From positions 1-64,000 of the forward strand of contig NZ_CAACVB010000010.1 in assembly GCF_900659635.1 (NCBI RefSeq): 64,000 bases of DNA, written 5' to 3'. A model generated the notes under the pieces. It worked only from the letters and a program-made list of their open reading frames with translations. It did no database searches and was not told the origin of the DNA. Below are positions 53,952 to 64,000 of the stretch, in pieces (positions within the stretch are counted from its first letter, which is position 1; each line of letters opens with the position of its first letter). A program made the position numbers and the translations under genes. This stretch comes from Actinomadura roseirufa (lineage in GTDB: Bacteria > Actinomycetota > Actinomycetes > Streptosporangiales > Streptosporangiaceae).

Positions 53952-54170
53952 TCAGCACGCGCCGTGCTCCCCGCGCGCCTGGCCGGCCAGCAGCTCGCGG
54001 AGCCCCGGCGCGTCGTCGGCGGCCACCGTCATCGCGTATCCCGCCTGGAGTTCGGCGTCGGTGAGGTCGGTGCTGCGGGTCGCGTACCAGCGCCCGGCGT
54101 CGCTGCGCCACACCTGCCAGCCCGGGTGCTCGCTCTCGATGGCCGTCTTCAGATCCTCGAAGTCGCCCAT
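53952..54170 (-). CDS. Small conserved-looking hypothetical protein
   Basis: The 72-residue protein starts at ATG 54170, after AAGGGAC. MGDFEDLKTAIESEHPGWQV, WRSDAGRWYATRSTDLTDAE and LRELLAGQ have balanced composition and a clear secondary-structure pattern. I do not recognise a function. It is divergent from the GntR regulator gene and shares an operator-like palindrome with it, so it may be part of its regulon. Confidence 0.65.
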   Translation of the reverse strand: MGDFEDLKTAIESEHPGWQVWRSDAGRWYATRSTDLTDAELQAGYAMTVAADDAPGLRELLAGQARGEHGAC

Positions 54171-54211
54171 CAAGGTCGTCCCTTTCCCGAGGCGGTTCTT
54201 CTGTATACAAA

Positions 54212-54219
54212 AGTCTTAC
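54212..54219. promoter_or_regulatory. TGTATACA palindrome, GntR/HutC-type site
   Basis: TGTATACA matches the GTxTAxAC consensus of HutC-type GntR regulators. It lies between the small ORF (42 bases from its start, in its probable -10 region) and gntR. Confidence 0.5.
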
Positions 54220-54422
54220 TCGGTCAAAGAGGTGTCAAGCTGTCCGTAAGCGGACCGTCTCCCCGGAGATAGCGCGAGGAAGGTATGGATGAAGGTGAGA
54301 GGGGGGTCGCAATCGAACGCCGTGGAGACGGCATCGAACACCGTGTCGACCACGGTGCCGAGGGGTAGGCCGCCAACGCCGGGACCGACGCCGCCAGGTG
54401 GGCGCGCCGGGAGGAAGGGGAG

Positions 54423-55190
54423 GTGACGCCGGTGCCGGACCGTCCCGCCTACCTGCGCATCGCCGACGCGCTTCGAGAGGGGATCCGGGACGGCAGCCTG
54501 CCGCAGGGAACGCGGCTGCCGACCATGACGGAGCTGTGCGCGGCCCATGGCGTCTCGGAGATCGTCGTCCGCCAGGCCATGGGGCTGCTGCGCGGGGAGG
54601 GGCTCATCGAGACCCGGCGCGGCGGCGGCACCGTCGTGCGGGTCATGCCCCCGGCGCGCCGCGTCGCGATGGAGCGCTACCGCGCGGTGACCAGGCCGCT
54701 GGCGGTGCCGGAAACGACGTTCACCCGCGACCAGCGCATCAGCTGGGAGGAGTACCGCCTCGACCGGGAGTTCACCCGGGTGCGCGCCGACGCCGACATC
54801 GGCGCCCTGTTCGAACTCCCCACGGGCACCGAGCTGCTGCGCCGCCGGTTCGTCTTCCACGCCCGGGGCGAGCCGCAGCAGATCTCGGTCAACTACCTGC
54901 CCTGGGACCTCGTCGGCGAGACCCCGGTGTCGGATCCCGCCCGCGAGCCGTGGCCCGGCGGGACGCTCGCCCAGCTCACCTACCTCGGGCACCCGCCGAC
55001 GCGGGTGGAGGAGTCGGTCCGCGCCCGCATGCCCACGCCGGACGAGGCGGAGACGCTCCGGATGACCGGCGGCGTGCCCGTCCTCGCCATCACCCGCCGG
55101 ATGCTGGCGGGCGCCGGCGTCATGGAGGTCTGCCGCGACATCGTGCTCCCCGCCGACCGCGTCATCCTCGACTACTCGATCGACCTCTGA
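54423..55190 (+). CDS. GntR-family regulator, HutC/UTRA subfamily
   Basis: The protein has 255 residues (GTG 54423; GTG 54432 is an in-frame alternative behind GGAAGGGGAGG). The N-terminal winged helix RPAYLRIADALREGIRDGSL, LCAAHGVSEIVVRQAMGLLR is followed by a UTRA ligand domain (TGTELLRRRFVFHARGEPQQ, RMPTPDEAETLRMTGGVPVL). The ligand is unknown. It sits between glgB and the maltokinase operon but has its own promoter region, and control of glycan genes is possible but unproven. Confidence 0.88.
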   Translation: MTPVPDRPAYLRIADALREGIRDGSLPQGTRLPTMTELCAAHGVSEIVVRQAMGLLRGEGLIETRRGGGTVVRVMPPARRVAMERYRAVTRPLAVPETTFTRDQRISWEEYRLDREFTRVRADADIGALFELPTGTELLRRRFVFHARGEPQQISVNYLPWDLVGETPVSDPAREPWPGGTLAQLTYLGHPPTRVEESVRARMPTPDEAETLRMTGGVPVLAITRRMLAGAGVMEVCRDIVLPADRVILDYSIDL

Positions 55191-55217
55191 CCGGTCCCGC
55201 GCGGCGCGGGACCGGTC

Positions 55218-56663
55218 TCAGCCCGCCAGCCGGGCCAGCGAGCCCAGCGGGACGGGGAGCCAGGCCGGCCGGTTGCGCGCCTCGTACCGGATCTCGTACA
55301 CGGCCTTGTCGAGCTCGAAGGCGCGGACGAGATCGGCGTGCGCCGCCGGGTCGTGGCCGCCCGCGGCGGCGTAGCCGCGGCAGAACGCGGCGCGGTTGCG
55401 CTCGGCCCACGCCCGGGCCCGCAGCTCCAGCGCGGCGGCCGTCTCCGGGTCCGGCGAGCCGTCCCCGGTGATGAGGAAGCGGGCGGCGTACTCGAAGGAG
55501 CGGAGCATCCCGGCGACGTCGCGGAGGGGATGGGCGGGGGCGCGGCGCTCGGCGGGGGTGCGGGCGGGTTCGCCCTCGAAGTCGAGCAGGATCCAGCCGT
55601 TGTCCGTGCGCAGCACCTGGCCGAGATGGAAGTCGCCGTGGACGCGCTGGAGCGGATGCGGCCCGGCCCCGGCCTCCAGCCCGGCGAACGCGCGGTGGAT
55701 CGCCGCGGCGTGCGGGCGCAGCTCCGGGACGGCCGCGCCGACCTGGTCGAGCTGCTCGTCCATCCCGCGCGCCAGGGCGCGCAGCTGCGCCGGGGACGCC
55801 GTGCCGACGCCGAACGCCCGCGCCAGGTCGCGGTGCACCTCGGCGGTGGCGGTGCCCAGCCGCTCGGCCTCGGCGGCGAAGTCCCCGCCGGCCGCGCCGG
55901 CGTCGAGCGTGCCCGTGCCGGTGCCCGTGCTCGTCCCGGAGGCGGCCGGCCCCGGCGGGACGGGCTGGGCGAACCAGTCGCGGACACTGGTCAGCGCGAG
56001 GCTCCACCCGTCGGCGGCGCCGCGCAGGAACTCCGACAGCAGCGCGAGCGTGACCGGCTCGGCGCCCGGGGCGCGGGGCTCCAGCTCGATCCAGCCGTGC
56101 ACCGCGGGCACGTGGGAGCCGCCTTCGCGCGACAGCGCGAGGTTGACCTCCAGATCGGGGTTCACCCCGGGCGGCAGGCGGCGGAAGAGCTTGCACATGT
56201 GCGTCCCGCCGAAGTCCAGGGAGGTGTTGCTCTGCTCCGCGGAGATCGGCGCGCCGTCCAGGTCGGTGCGGATGCCGGCCCCGGGCGCGCGGCGGAAGCG
56301 CAGCGGCCCCACGGTGGCCTCGGCGGCCATGTGGGCGAGCAGCGGGCGCGTCAGCTCGGGGTCGAACGCGGCGTCGTAGAGGTGGTCGGTCCCGCCGTCC
56401 GGCGCGGTCACCGGGCCGATCTCGGCGTGGCGGAGGCGGTCGGGGAGGTGCCGGCGGGTGCCGAGGAGGAGCTGGTAGTGGTCGATGGCGGTGTGCTGGC
56501 GGACGTCGAGGACGAGGTGGGTGAGGGCGGGGTCGCCGGTGCGCAGCTCGGTGGCGGTGCCGATGGTGATCTCGTCGATCGGGCCGTCCTTGCCGCCGAA
56601 CCACCGCTGCCGCGGCAGCCATCCCGCGAGGAGCCGGACGGGTGAGGGACCGGGCGGCTGCAT
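55218..56663 (-). CDS. mak: Maltokinase (Mak/Pep2)
   Basis: The 481-residue kinase from ATG 56663 uses ATP to make maltose-1-phosphate, the precursor of GlgE substrate. The eukaryotic-kinase-like catalytic core is QRVHGDFHLGQVLRTDNGWI and LLDFEGEP, and the N-terminus has LPRQRWFGGKDGPIDEI. It starts two bases after the treS stop, so TreS and Mak are co-made; in some actinobacteria they are fused. The open frame extends far upstream but overlaps treS and is not used. Confidence 0.93.
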   Translation of the reverse strand: MQPPGPSPVRLLAGWLPRQRWFGGKDGPIDEITIGTATELRTGDPALTHLVLDVRQHTAIDHYQLLLGTRRHLPDRLRHAEIGPVTAPDGGTDHLYDAAFDPELTRPLLAHMAAEATVGPLRFRRAPGAGIRTDLDGAPISAEQSNTSLDFGGTHMCKLFRRLPPGVNPDLEVNLALSREGGSHVPAVHGWIELEPRAPGAEPVTLALLSEFLRGAADGWSLALTSVRDWFAQPVPPGPAASGTSTGTGTGTLDAGAAGGDFAAEAERLGTATAEVHRDLARAFGVGTASPAQLRALARGMDEQLDQVGAAVPELRPHAAAIHRAFAGLEAGAGPHPLQRVHGDFHLGQVLRTDNGWILLDFEGEPARTPAERRAPAHPLRDVAGMLRSFEYAARFLITGDGSPDPETAAALELRARAWAERNRAAFCRGYAAAGGHDPAAHADLVRAFELDKAVYEIRYEARNRPAWLPVPLGSLARLAG

Positions 56664-56665
56664 CG

Positions 56666-58510
<1,845 letters not shown>

Positions 58511-58516
58511 TTCTCG

Positions 58517-60541
58517 CTACTCCTGGATGGTGAGGATGTGCGCGGGTCGGGTGTGGGGATCGAGGCGGATGTAGTTGCTCTTGGTCCAGGTGTAGGTGGT
58601 GGGGTCGTGGGGGTCGGTGAGCCGGTCGGTGACGGTGAAGGGGAGGCCGGGGTCGTCGGGGAGGCCGAGGGCGGGCAGGTCGAGGTGGAGGGTGGCTTCG
58701 CGGGTGTGGTGGGGGTTGAGGTTGATGACGACCAGGACGGTGTCGCGATGCCCGGTGGGGGTGGTGGCGGTTTTGGAATAGGCGAGGAGTTCGGGTTGGT
58801 CGATGTGGTGGAAGTGGAGGTCGCGTAGTTGCTGGAGGGCGGGGTGGTTATTGCGGAGCGTGTTGAGGGTGGTGATGAGCGGGGCCAGGGTGTGGGCGTT
58901 CTTCCAGTCCCGGGGCCGGTATTGGTATTTCTCGGAGTTGCGGTATTCCTCGCTGCCGGGGCGTACGGGGGTGTTCTCGTAGTGTTCGTAGCCGGTATAG
59001 ACGCCCCAGGTAGGGGCGAGGGTGGCGGCCAGGATCGCGCGGATGGCGAAGGCGGGAGGGCCGCCGTGCTGGAGGTATTCCGAGAGGATGTCGGGGGTGT
59101 TGGTGAAGAGATTGGGGCGCATGTACGCGGCGGCGGGGCCGGTGAGTTCGGTGAAGTATTCGCGGAGTTCGTCGGCGGTGTTCTTCCACGTGAAGTAGGT
59201 GTAGGACTGGTGGAAGCCGATTTTCGCGAGGGTGTGCATCATGGCGGGGCGGGTGAATGCCTCGGCGAGGAACAGGACGTCGGGGTGGGTGGTGCCGATG
59301 TCGGCCAGGAGGCGTTCCCAGAAGGGGACGGGTTTGGTGTGGGGATTGTCCACGCGGAAGATGGTGACGCCGTGGTCGATCCAGTGGGTGACGACGCGAT
59401 GGATTTCGGTGTAGAGGCCATCGGGGTCGTTGTCGAAGTTGAGGGGGTAGATGTCCTGGTATTTCTTGGGCGGATTTTCGGCGTGGGCGATGGTGCCGTC
59501 GGCGCGGGTGGTGAACCACTCGGGGTGAGCGGTGACCCAGGGGTGGTCGGGGGAGCACTGCAGGGCCAGGTCGAGGGCGACTTCGAGGCCGTGGTGATGG
59601 GCGGCGGCGACGAAGGCGTCGAAGTCGTGATGGGTGCCCAGGTCGGGGTGGACGGCGTCGTGGCCGCCCTCGGACGAGCCGATGGCCCAGGGGGAGCCGG
59701 GGTCGGCGGGTGAGGCGTCCAGGGTGTTGTTGGGGCCCTTGCGATGAGTGGTGCCGATGGGGTGGATGGGGGGAAGGTAGATGACGTCGAAGCCCATCGC
59801 GGCGACGGCGGGCAGGCGGTTGATCGCGGTGCGGAACGTTCCCGATTGGGGTTGGCGGCGGGCCAGGGGATCGATGGTGGCGCCTTCGGAGCGGGGGAAG
59901 AACTCGTACCAGGCGCCGACGAGGGCGCGGCGGCGGTGGACGGCCAGGGGGTACCGGTCGCCGGCCGTGAGCAGGTCCCGCAACGGAAACCGTCCCAGCA
60001 CGTCCTCGACGTCGGGGTCGGCCGCCGCCTCCAGCCGCTTCGCCGCCGGGACGGTCACGTCGGCGAGGAGGTCCGCCAGCCGCGCCAGGGTGGGCCGGTC
60101 CTTGCTCGGCACGCCCTCGGCCGCGCGGGCGTACAGCAGCGACCCCTCGGCCAGCATCAGCTCGACGTCCTGGCCCCGGGGGACCTTGATCTCCGCGTCG
60201 TGCCGCCAGTGCCCGATCGGATCGCCCCACGCCTCCACGCGGAACGACCACCCGCCCTGCTCCGTCGGCGTCACCAGCGCCGACCACCGGTCCAGCCCCT
60301 CGCCCACCTCCCTCATCCGCACCGGCGCCAGGTCCTCGCCCGCGGGCGTCCGCAGGACCACCTCCGCGCCCAGTGCCTCGTGCCCCTCGCGGAACACCGT
60401 CGCGCTCACCTCGAAGGTCTCGCCCACCACCGCCTTCGCGGGCCACCGGCCACCGTCCACCACCGGAGCCACGTCAAGGATCGGTATGCGACCCAACCTC
60501 GGAATCTCGATCAATTCGGACGTTTGGGACTCCACGCGCAT
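58517..60541 (-). CDS. glgE: Alpha-1,4-glucan:maltose-1-phosphate maltosyltransferase
   Basis: The 674-residue GlgE extends alpha-glucans with maltose-1-phosphate. ATG 60541 follows GGGGAGGG and begins MRVESQTSELIEIPRLGRIP; the long open frame upstream overlaps glgP. The N-terminal dimer domain precedes the GH13-3 barrel with nucleophile Asp in TIFRVDNPHTKPVPFWERL and Glu in DVLFLAEAFTRPAMM. EKYQYRPRDW and PIGTTHRKGPNNTL are characteristic. It is the first gene of the operon with treS and mak, divergent from glgP. Confidence 0.96.
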   Translation of the reverse strand: MRVESQTSELIEIPRLGRIPILDVAPVVDGGRWPAKAVVGETFEVSATVFREGHEALGAEVVLRTPAGEDLAPVRMREVGEGLDRWSALVTPTEQGGWSFRVEAWGDPIGHWRHDAEIKVPRGQDVELMLAEGSLLYARAAEGVPSKDRPTLARLADLLADVTVPAAKRLEAAADPDVEDVLGRFPLRDLLTAGDRYPLAVHRRRALVGAWYEFFPRSEGATIDPLARRQPQSGTFRTAINRLPAVAAMGFDVIYLPPIHPIGTTHRKGPNNTLDASPADPGSPWAIGSSEGGHDAVHPDLGTHHDFDAFVAAAHHHGLEVALDLALQCSPDHPWVTAHPEWFTTRADGTIAHAENPPKKYQDIYPLNFDNDPDGLYTEIHRVVTHWIDHGVTIFRVDNPHTKPVPFWERLLADIGTTHPDVLFLAEAFTRPAMMHTLAKIGFHQSYTYFTWKNTADELREYFTELTGPAAAYMRPNLFTNTPDILSEYLQHGGPPAFAIRAILAATLAPTWGVYTGYEHYENTPVRPGSEEYRNSEKYQYRPRDWKNAHTLAPLITTLNTLRNNHPALQQLRDLHFHHIDQPELLAYSKTATTPTGHRDTVLVVINLNPHHTREATLHLDLPALGLPDDPGLPFTVTDRLTDPHDPTTYTWTKSNYIRLDPHTRPAHILTIQE

Positions 60542-60904
60542 GTGCCCTCCCCTACCCGATCGAGAAGGACGAAACGTCCCGCCCCGGTGAAGGGGTGCCC
60601 ACCACCGGATACTTGCCGATGACTTTGCGTCGTGAGTCGAATGCGATGGGTGACGGGACCGAACAGGGGAGCCACGAGCGCGCGTTCCCGGTCGTGAGGG
60701 GTTCTGCGAATGGTCGAGATTCCGCAAACGCTCGCGCGGGAATCGGGGGCGCCGGACACGGTGCTGTCCCTGCGAGACCGCGGAACCGCAGGCCGGGCAG
60801 GGGTTCCGGTGCCCGGACGCCCCCGGGCCGGCCCTGGCGCGGAAGTGACGGTCCGTGCCCCGGCGGTCGCGTCCACGGGACGCCAGCGCATAGCGTGGCA
60901 TGGC
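60542..60904. other. glgE-glgP divergent intergenic region
   Basis: This 363-base stretch has no convincing gene. It must hold promoters for both operons. TAGCGT about eight bases before the glgP GTG would suit a leaderless transcript. I see no clear operator. Confidence 0.6.
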
Positions 60905-63499
60905 GTGAAGGCAATCCGACGTTTCACGGTACGCACCGTCCTTCCCGAGCCGCTCAGGCAGCTGGAGGAGCTCGTCCTCAATCTGCGCTGGTCGTGGCAC
61001 CACGAGACGCTCGACCTGTTCCGCGCCGTCGACCCGGAGCTGTGGAGGGCCGTCGGCCACGATCCGGTCCGGCTGCTCGGCGAGGTCGCGCCGGAACGGC
61101 TCGCGCGCCTCGCCGCGGACCGGCGTTTCCTGCGCCGCCTCCAGGACACCGCCGACGACCTGCGCGAGTACCTGACGGCGCCGCGCTGGTACCAGTCGCG
61201 CCCCGGGGCGCCCTCGTCCATCGCCTACTTCTCGCCCGAGTACGGGATCACCGCCGCGCTGCCGCAGTACTCCGGCGGCCTCGGCATCCTGGCCGGTGAC
61301 CACCTCAAGGCCGCCAGCGACCTCGGCGTCCCGCTCATCGGGGTGGGACTCCTCTATCGGCACGGTTACTTCTCGCAGTCCCTGTCGCCAGACGGCTGGC
61401 AACTGGAGCGCTACCCTCCGATCGACCCCAACGGGCTGCCGCTGACCCTGCTCCGCGAGACCGGCGGGACGCCCGTGAGGGTCCGCGTCGGCCTGCCGAA
61501 GGGCCGCGACCTGCACGCGCAGGTGTGGGTCGCGCGGGTCGGCCGCGTCCCGCAGCTCCTGCTCGACTCCGACGTCGAGGACAACGACCAGGCCGCGCGG
61601 GACGTCACCGACCGGCTGTACGGCGGCGGCGGCGACCACCGGCTGCTCCAGGAGATGCTGCTCGGCATCGGCGGCGTGCGCGCCATCCGCGCCTACTGCC
61701 GCATCACCGGGCACGCCGCGCCCGAGGTCTTCCACACCAACGAGGGCCACGCCGGCTTCCTCGGCCTCGAACGGATCCGCGAACTGGCCGCCGAGCACGG
61801 ACTGTCGTTCGACGAGGCCCTGGAGGCCGCCCGCGCCGGGACGGTGTTCACCACGCACACCCCCGTCCCCGCGGGCATCGACCGGTTCCCCCGCGAACTG
61901 GTCCACACCTACTTCGGTGGCGCGAACGAGGAGGCCGACGTCCCCGCCGGCCGGATCCTCGCCCTCGGCGCCGAGGACTACCCCGGCGGTGACCGCACCG
62001 TCTTCAACATGGCCGTGATGGGCATGCGGCTGGCCCAGCGGGTCAACGGCGTCAGCGCGCTGCACGGCCGCGTCAGCCGGGAGATGTTCGGTGGGCTGTG
62101 GGGCGGGTTCGACACCGCCGAGGTGCCCGTCGGGTCGATCACCAACGGCGTGCACGAGGGCACCTGGGTGGCCCGCGAGGTCCTCGAACTGGCCGCCCGC
62201 GAGGTCCCGGCCGCGGCGGAGGACGGCCGCGGCTGGGAGGGCGTCCGCGCCGTCCCCGGCGGCGAGATCTGGCGCGTCCGGCGGCTGCTGCGCGAACGGC
62301 TCGTCCAGGACGCGCGGCGCCGCCTCCGCGAGTCATGGCGCGGGCGGGGCGCCAGCGAGGCCGAGGTCTCCTGGGTGGAGGACGCCCTCGACCCGGACGT
62401 GCTGACGATCGGGTTCGCGCGGCGCGTCCCGTCCTACAAGCGGCTCACCCTGATGATGAGCGACCCGACGCGGCTCCGCTCGATCCTGCTCCACCCCGAC
62501 CGCCCCGTGCAGATCCTCATCGCCGGGAAGGCGCACCCCGCCGACGAGGGCGGCAAACGGCTCATCCAGGACATCGTGCGCTTCTCCGGGGCCGAGGACG
62601 TCCGGCACCGCATCGTGTTCCTGCCCGACTACGACATGGCGCTCGGGCAATTGCTCGTCCAGGGCTGTGACGTGTGGATGAACAACCCGCTGCGCCCCCT
62701 GGAGGCGTGCGGGACGTCCGGGATGAAGGCGGCGCTGAACGGCGGCCTGAACCTGTCGATCCTCGACGGCTGGTGGGACGAGTGGTACGACGGCCAGAAC
62801 GGCTGGGCGATCCCGTCCGCCGACGGCCTCGCCACCCCCGAGCGGCGGGACGAGCTGGAGGCCGCCGCCCTCTACGAGCTCATCGAGGACCACGTCGCGG
62901 TCACCTTCTACGACCGGGACTCCTCGGGGACGCCCGGCCGCTGGCTGGAGATGGTCAAGCACACCATCGCCACGCTCGGCCCGAAGGTCCTCGCGTCCCG
63001 GATGGTCCGCGACTACGTCGAGGGGTACTACGCTCCCGCCGCCGCGTCGGCCCGCGCCATGGCCGCCGACGGGTACGCGGGCGCGCGCGCCCTGGCGGCC
63101 TGGAAGCAGCGGGTCGCCAAGGCGTGGCCGGGGGTCGCGGTGGAACACGTCGAGTCGAACGGAGAGGAGAGCCCGCGGGTCGGCGCGCACCTGGCCGTCC
63201 GGGTCGTGGTCGATCTCGGTGAACTCGCCCCGGAGGACGTCGCCGTCGAGGTCGCCTACGGCCGCGTCGACGACCACGACGCGCTGGTCGAGCCGTCCTA
63301 CCTGGAGCTCACCGGCGCGGAAGCCGCGGAGAACGGCGGGCTCCGCTACGCAGGCGAGGTCCCGCTGGCCCGCAGCGGCCCGTTCGGCTACGGCGTCAGG
63401 GTCGTGCCGAACCACCCGAGCCTGTCCGGCCGGGCCGAACTCGGCCTCGTCGCCCTGCCCCCCGCACCGCACGGCATGACCAACGGCGACCTGCGCTGA
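60905..63499 (+). CDS. glgP: Alpha-glucan (maltodextrin) phosphorylase
   Basis: The 864-residue protein from GTG 60905 begins VKAIRRFTVRTVLPEPLRQL, which matches the usual start and length of actinobacterial GlgP. It degrades alpha-glucans to glucose-1-phosphate. The PLP site is GTSGMKAALNGGLNLSILDG, with PLRPLEACG and RVPSYKRL as phosphate and glucose contacts. No ribosome-binding site is visible, so the mRNA may be leaderless. It is divergent from glgE-treS-mak and ends against a copy of the dispersed repeat. Confidence 0.94.
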   Translation: MKAIRRFTVRTVLPEPLRQLEELVLNLRWSWHHETLDLFRAVDPELWRAVGHDPVRLLGEVAPERLARLAADRRFLRRLQDTADDLREYLTAPRWYQSRPGAPSSIAYFSPEYGITAALPQYSGGLGILAGDHLKAASDLGVPLIGVGLLYRHGYFSQSLSPDGWQLERYPPIDPNGLPLTLLRETGGTPVRVRVGLPKGRDLHAQVWVARVGRVPQLLLDSDVEDNDQAARDVTDRLYGGGGDHRLLQEMLLGIGGVRAIRAYCRITGHAAPEVFHTNEGHAGFLGLERIRELAAEHGLSFDEALEAARAGTVFTTHTPVPAGIDRFPRELVHTYFGGANEEADVPAGRILALGAEDYPGGDRTVFNMAVMGMRLAQRVNGVSALHGRVSREMFGGLWGGFDTAEVPVGSITNGVHEGTWVAREVLELAAREVPAAAEDGRGWEGVRAVPGGEIWRVRRLLRERLVQDARRRLRESWRGRGASEAEVSWVEDALDPDVLTIGFARRVPSYKRLTLMMSDPTRLRSILLHPDRPVQILIAGKAHPADEGGKRLIQDIVRFSGAEDVRHRIVFLPDYDMALGQLLVQGCDVWMNNPLRPLEACGTSGMKAALNGGLNLSILDGWWDEWYDGQNGWAIPSADGLATPERRDELEAAALYELIEDHVAVTFYDRDSSGTPGRWLEMVKHTIATLGPKVLASRMVRDYVEGYYAPAAASARAMAADGYAGARALAAWKQRVAKAWPGVAVEHVESNGEESPRVGAHLAVRVVVDLGELAPEDVAVEVAYGRVDDHDALVEPSYLELTGAEAAENGGLRYAGEVPLARSGPFGYGVRVVPNHPSLSGRAELGLVALPPAPHGMTNGDLR

Positions 63500-63501
63500 A
63501 T

Positions 63502-63645
63502 TTATTGCAAGCCCGGCCCACGGTCCTCGCCTGGCGGCTCGGACCGTGACCGTTCTTGTGCGAGCGCGAATCGCTTCGCGATCTTCCCGGCGGGGGCTCG
63601 CCTTCGGCGTCGCCCCCGCCGGTCAGGTCGCGCGCCCGCGTGACG
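63502..63645. repeat. Dispersed intergenic repeat, copy B
   Basis: The reverse complement matches 9435-9575: the GGCGGGGGC...GCCCCCGCC stem, the GCGAATCGCTTCGC stem and GTGACCGTTCTTG are shared almost base for base. The segment next to glgP folds as CGGTCCTCGCC...GGCGGCTCGGACCG, different from copy A but in the same place. Both copies begin right at the 3' end of the gene they follow (glgP here, the HAL-like gene there) in the same relative orientation. Confidence 0.85.
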
Positions 63646-63715
63646 GTTGAGGTGGGCGTCACGGCTGGGGTGGCGCTGTGCCTGGCGATGACGGGATCGG
63701 GAATTTGATTATAGA

Positions 63716-63725
63716 TGTGTACACA
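63716..63725. promoter_or_regulatory. TGTGTACACA palindrome
   Basis: A perfect 10-bp palindrome in an AT-rich patch, 26 bases before the last gene's start. It resembles GntR-type sites. Its role is unknown. Confidence 0.35.
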
Positions 63726-63751
63726 ACCATGGGCCTGGCAGGATAGGGAGC

Positions 63752-64000
63752 GTGCGAGCTCCTGAACAGGGCCATGAGACGAACGGGTGGGACACCGACG
63801 CCCCGGGCACGACGCCGGGACGGGCCGGGGCGCGGTGGTCACCACAGGGGCGCTCCGCCGACGCGCTCCTCGCGGCGGGCTGCCTGCTCGCGGTGGTCGT
63901 GTCCGTCCTGGTGCTGATGCGCCAGGAGGACCGCTCGCACATGCCCCTGTTCGGCTGGGGCCTGGTCGTGCTCTCCAGCGGCGTGCTGTACTTCCGGCAC
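63752..64000 (+). CDS. Membrane protein, N-terminal part (possibly sensor kinase)
   Basis: The frame starts at GTG 63752 behind GGGAG and runs off the window after 83 residues. A charged N-terminus of about 35 residues is followed by ADALLAAGCLLAVVVSVLVL and GWGLVVLSSGVLYFR, two membrane segments joined by RQEDRSHMPLF. The layout resembles the start of a two-component sensor histidine kinase, but the diagnostic domains lie outside the window. Confidence 0.7.
   Translation, partial: MRAPEQGHETNGWDTDAPGTTPGRAGARWSPQGRSADALLAAGCLLAVVVSVLVLMRQEDRSHMPLFGWGLVVLSSGVLYFRH

Noticed and set aside
53566..54249. 227-residue plus-strand frame
   Set aside because: Low-complexity Arg/Ala/Ser sequence, opposite the more protein-like 53952-54170 gene.
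60542..62155. Upstream extension of glgE to over 1200 residues
   Set aside because: The extra part lies opposite glgP, has shadow composition, and the GlgE N-terminus with a good ribosome-binding site starts at 60541.

Overview
The window is high-GC chromosomal DNA from an actinomycete. GTG and TTG starts are common, genes are dense, and the ergothioneine (EgtABCD), GlgE-type alpha-glucan and actinobacterial hut loci all point that way. The gene style resembles Actinomadura and its relatives in the Thermomonosporaceae, but that family call is an inference and no rRNA is present to test it. I saw no tRNA, rRNA or CRISPR.

Region by region: (a) 1-3324 is the end of egtA followed by egtB-egtC-egtD, which make ergothioneine from histidine. 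(b) 3404-9367 holds an SGNH lipoprotein, an acyltransferase, an unknown protein, and a cysteine-dioxygenase/amidohydrolase pair divergent from a LacI regulator, with three tandem operator-like repeats between them. (c) 9545-14783 is a histidine-ammonia-lyase homologue whose MIO-forming Ala-Ser-Gly is replaced by Gly-Thr-Gly. It is divergent from a four-gene OpuC-type quaternary-amine ABC transporter, and together they suggest import and breakdown of a betaine such as ergothioneine or hercynine. (d) 14871-18506 holds a cupin, a ribbon-helix-helix/VOC/MFS operon with a phased operator, and a DUF574-type methyltransferase. (e) 18507-19871 is a gene-poor junction with a transposase relic and an apparently decayed ORF.

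(f) 19872-38060 is the most interesting part: a RiPP biosynthetic cluster. A regulator with two helix-turn-helix domains precedes a full-length LanB dehydratase. A second transcription unit then encodes a Cys-rich ThiF-like protein, an RRE-ThiF-nitroreductase fusion, a separate nitroreductase-like protein, a sulfotransferase and an ABC exporter. Next come a 61-residue precursor peptide with a Cys/Ser/Thr-rich core, a SagB-type dehydrogenase and a YcaO cyclodehydratase. The unit ends with a pair of JmjC-like proteins, one lacking all metal ligands, and a split LanB dehydratase. The predicted product is an azol(in)e- and dehydroamino-acid-containing peptide that may also be hydroxylated and sulfonated. 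No LanC, leader peptidase or methyltransferase is seen.

(g) 38106-45971 is an IclR regulator divergent from hutH-hutU-M20 hydrolase-hutF-hutI (histidine to glutamate through formylglutamate). (h) 45953-51208 carries flavin reductase, SppA, a Ser/Thr kinase, a NUDIX-NYN fusion and an ACT-like protein. (i) 51252-63499 is the GlgE alpha-glucan pathway: glgB, gntR, maltokinase, treS, glgE and divergent glgP. (j) 63502-64000 holds the second copy of a dispersed intergenic repeat whose first copy lies at 9435-9575, and the start of a membrane protein cut by the window edge.
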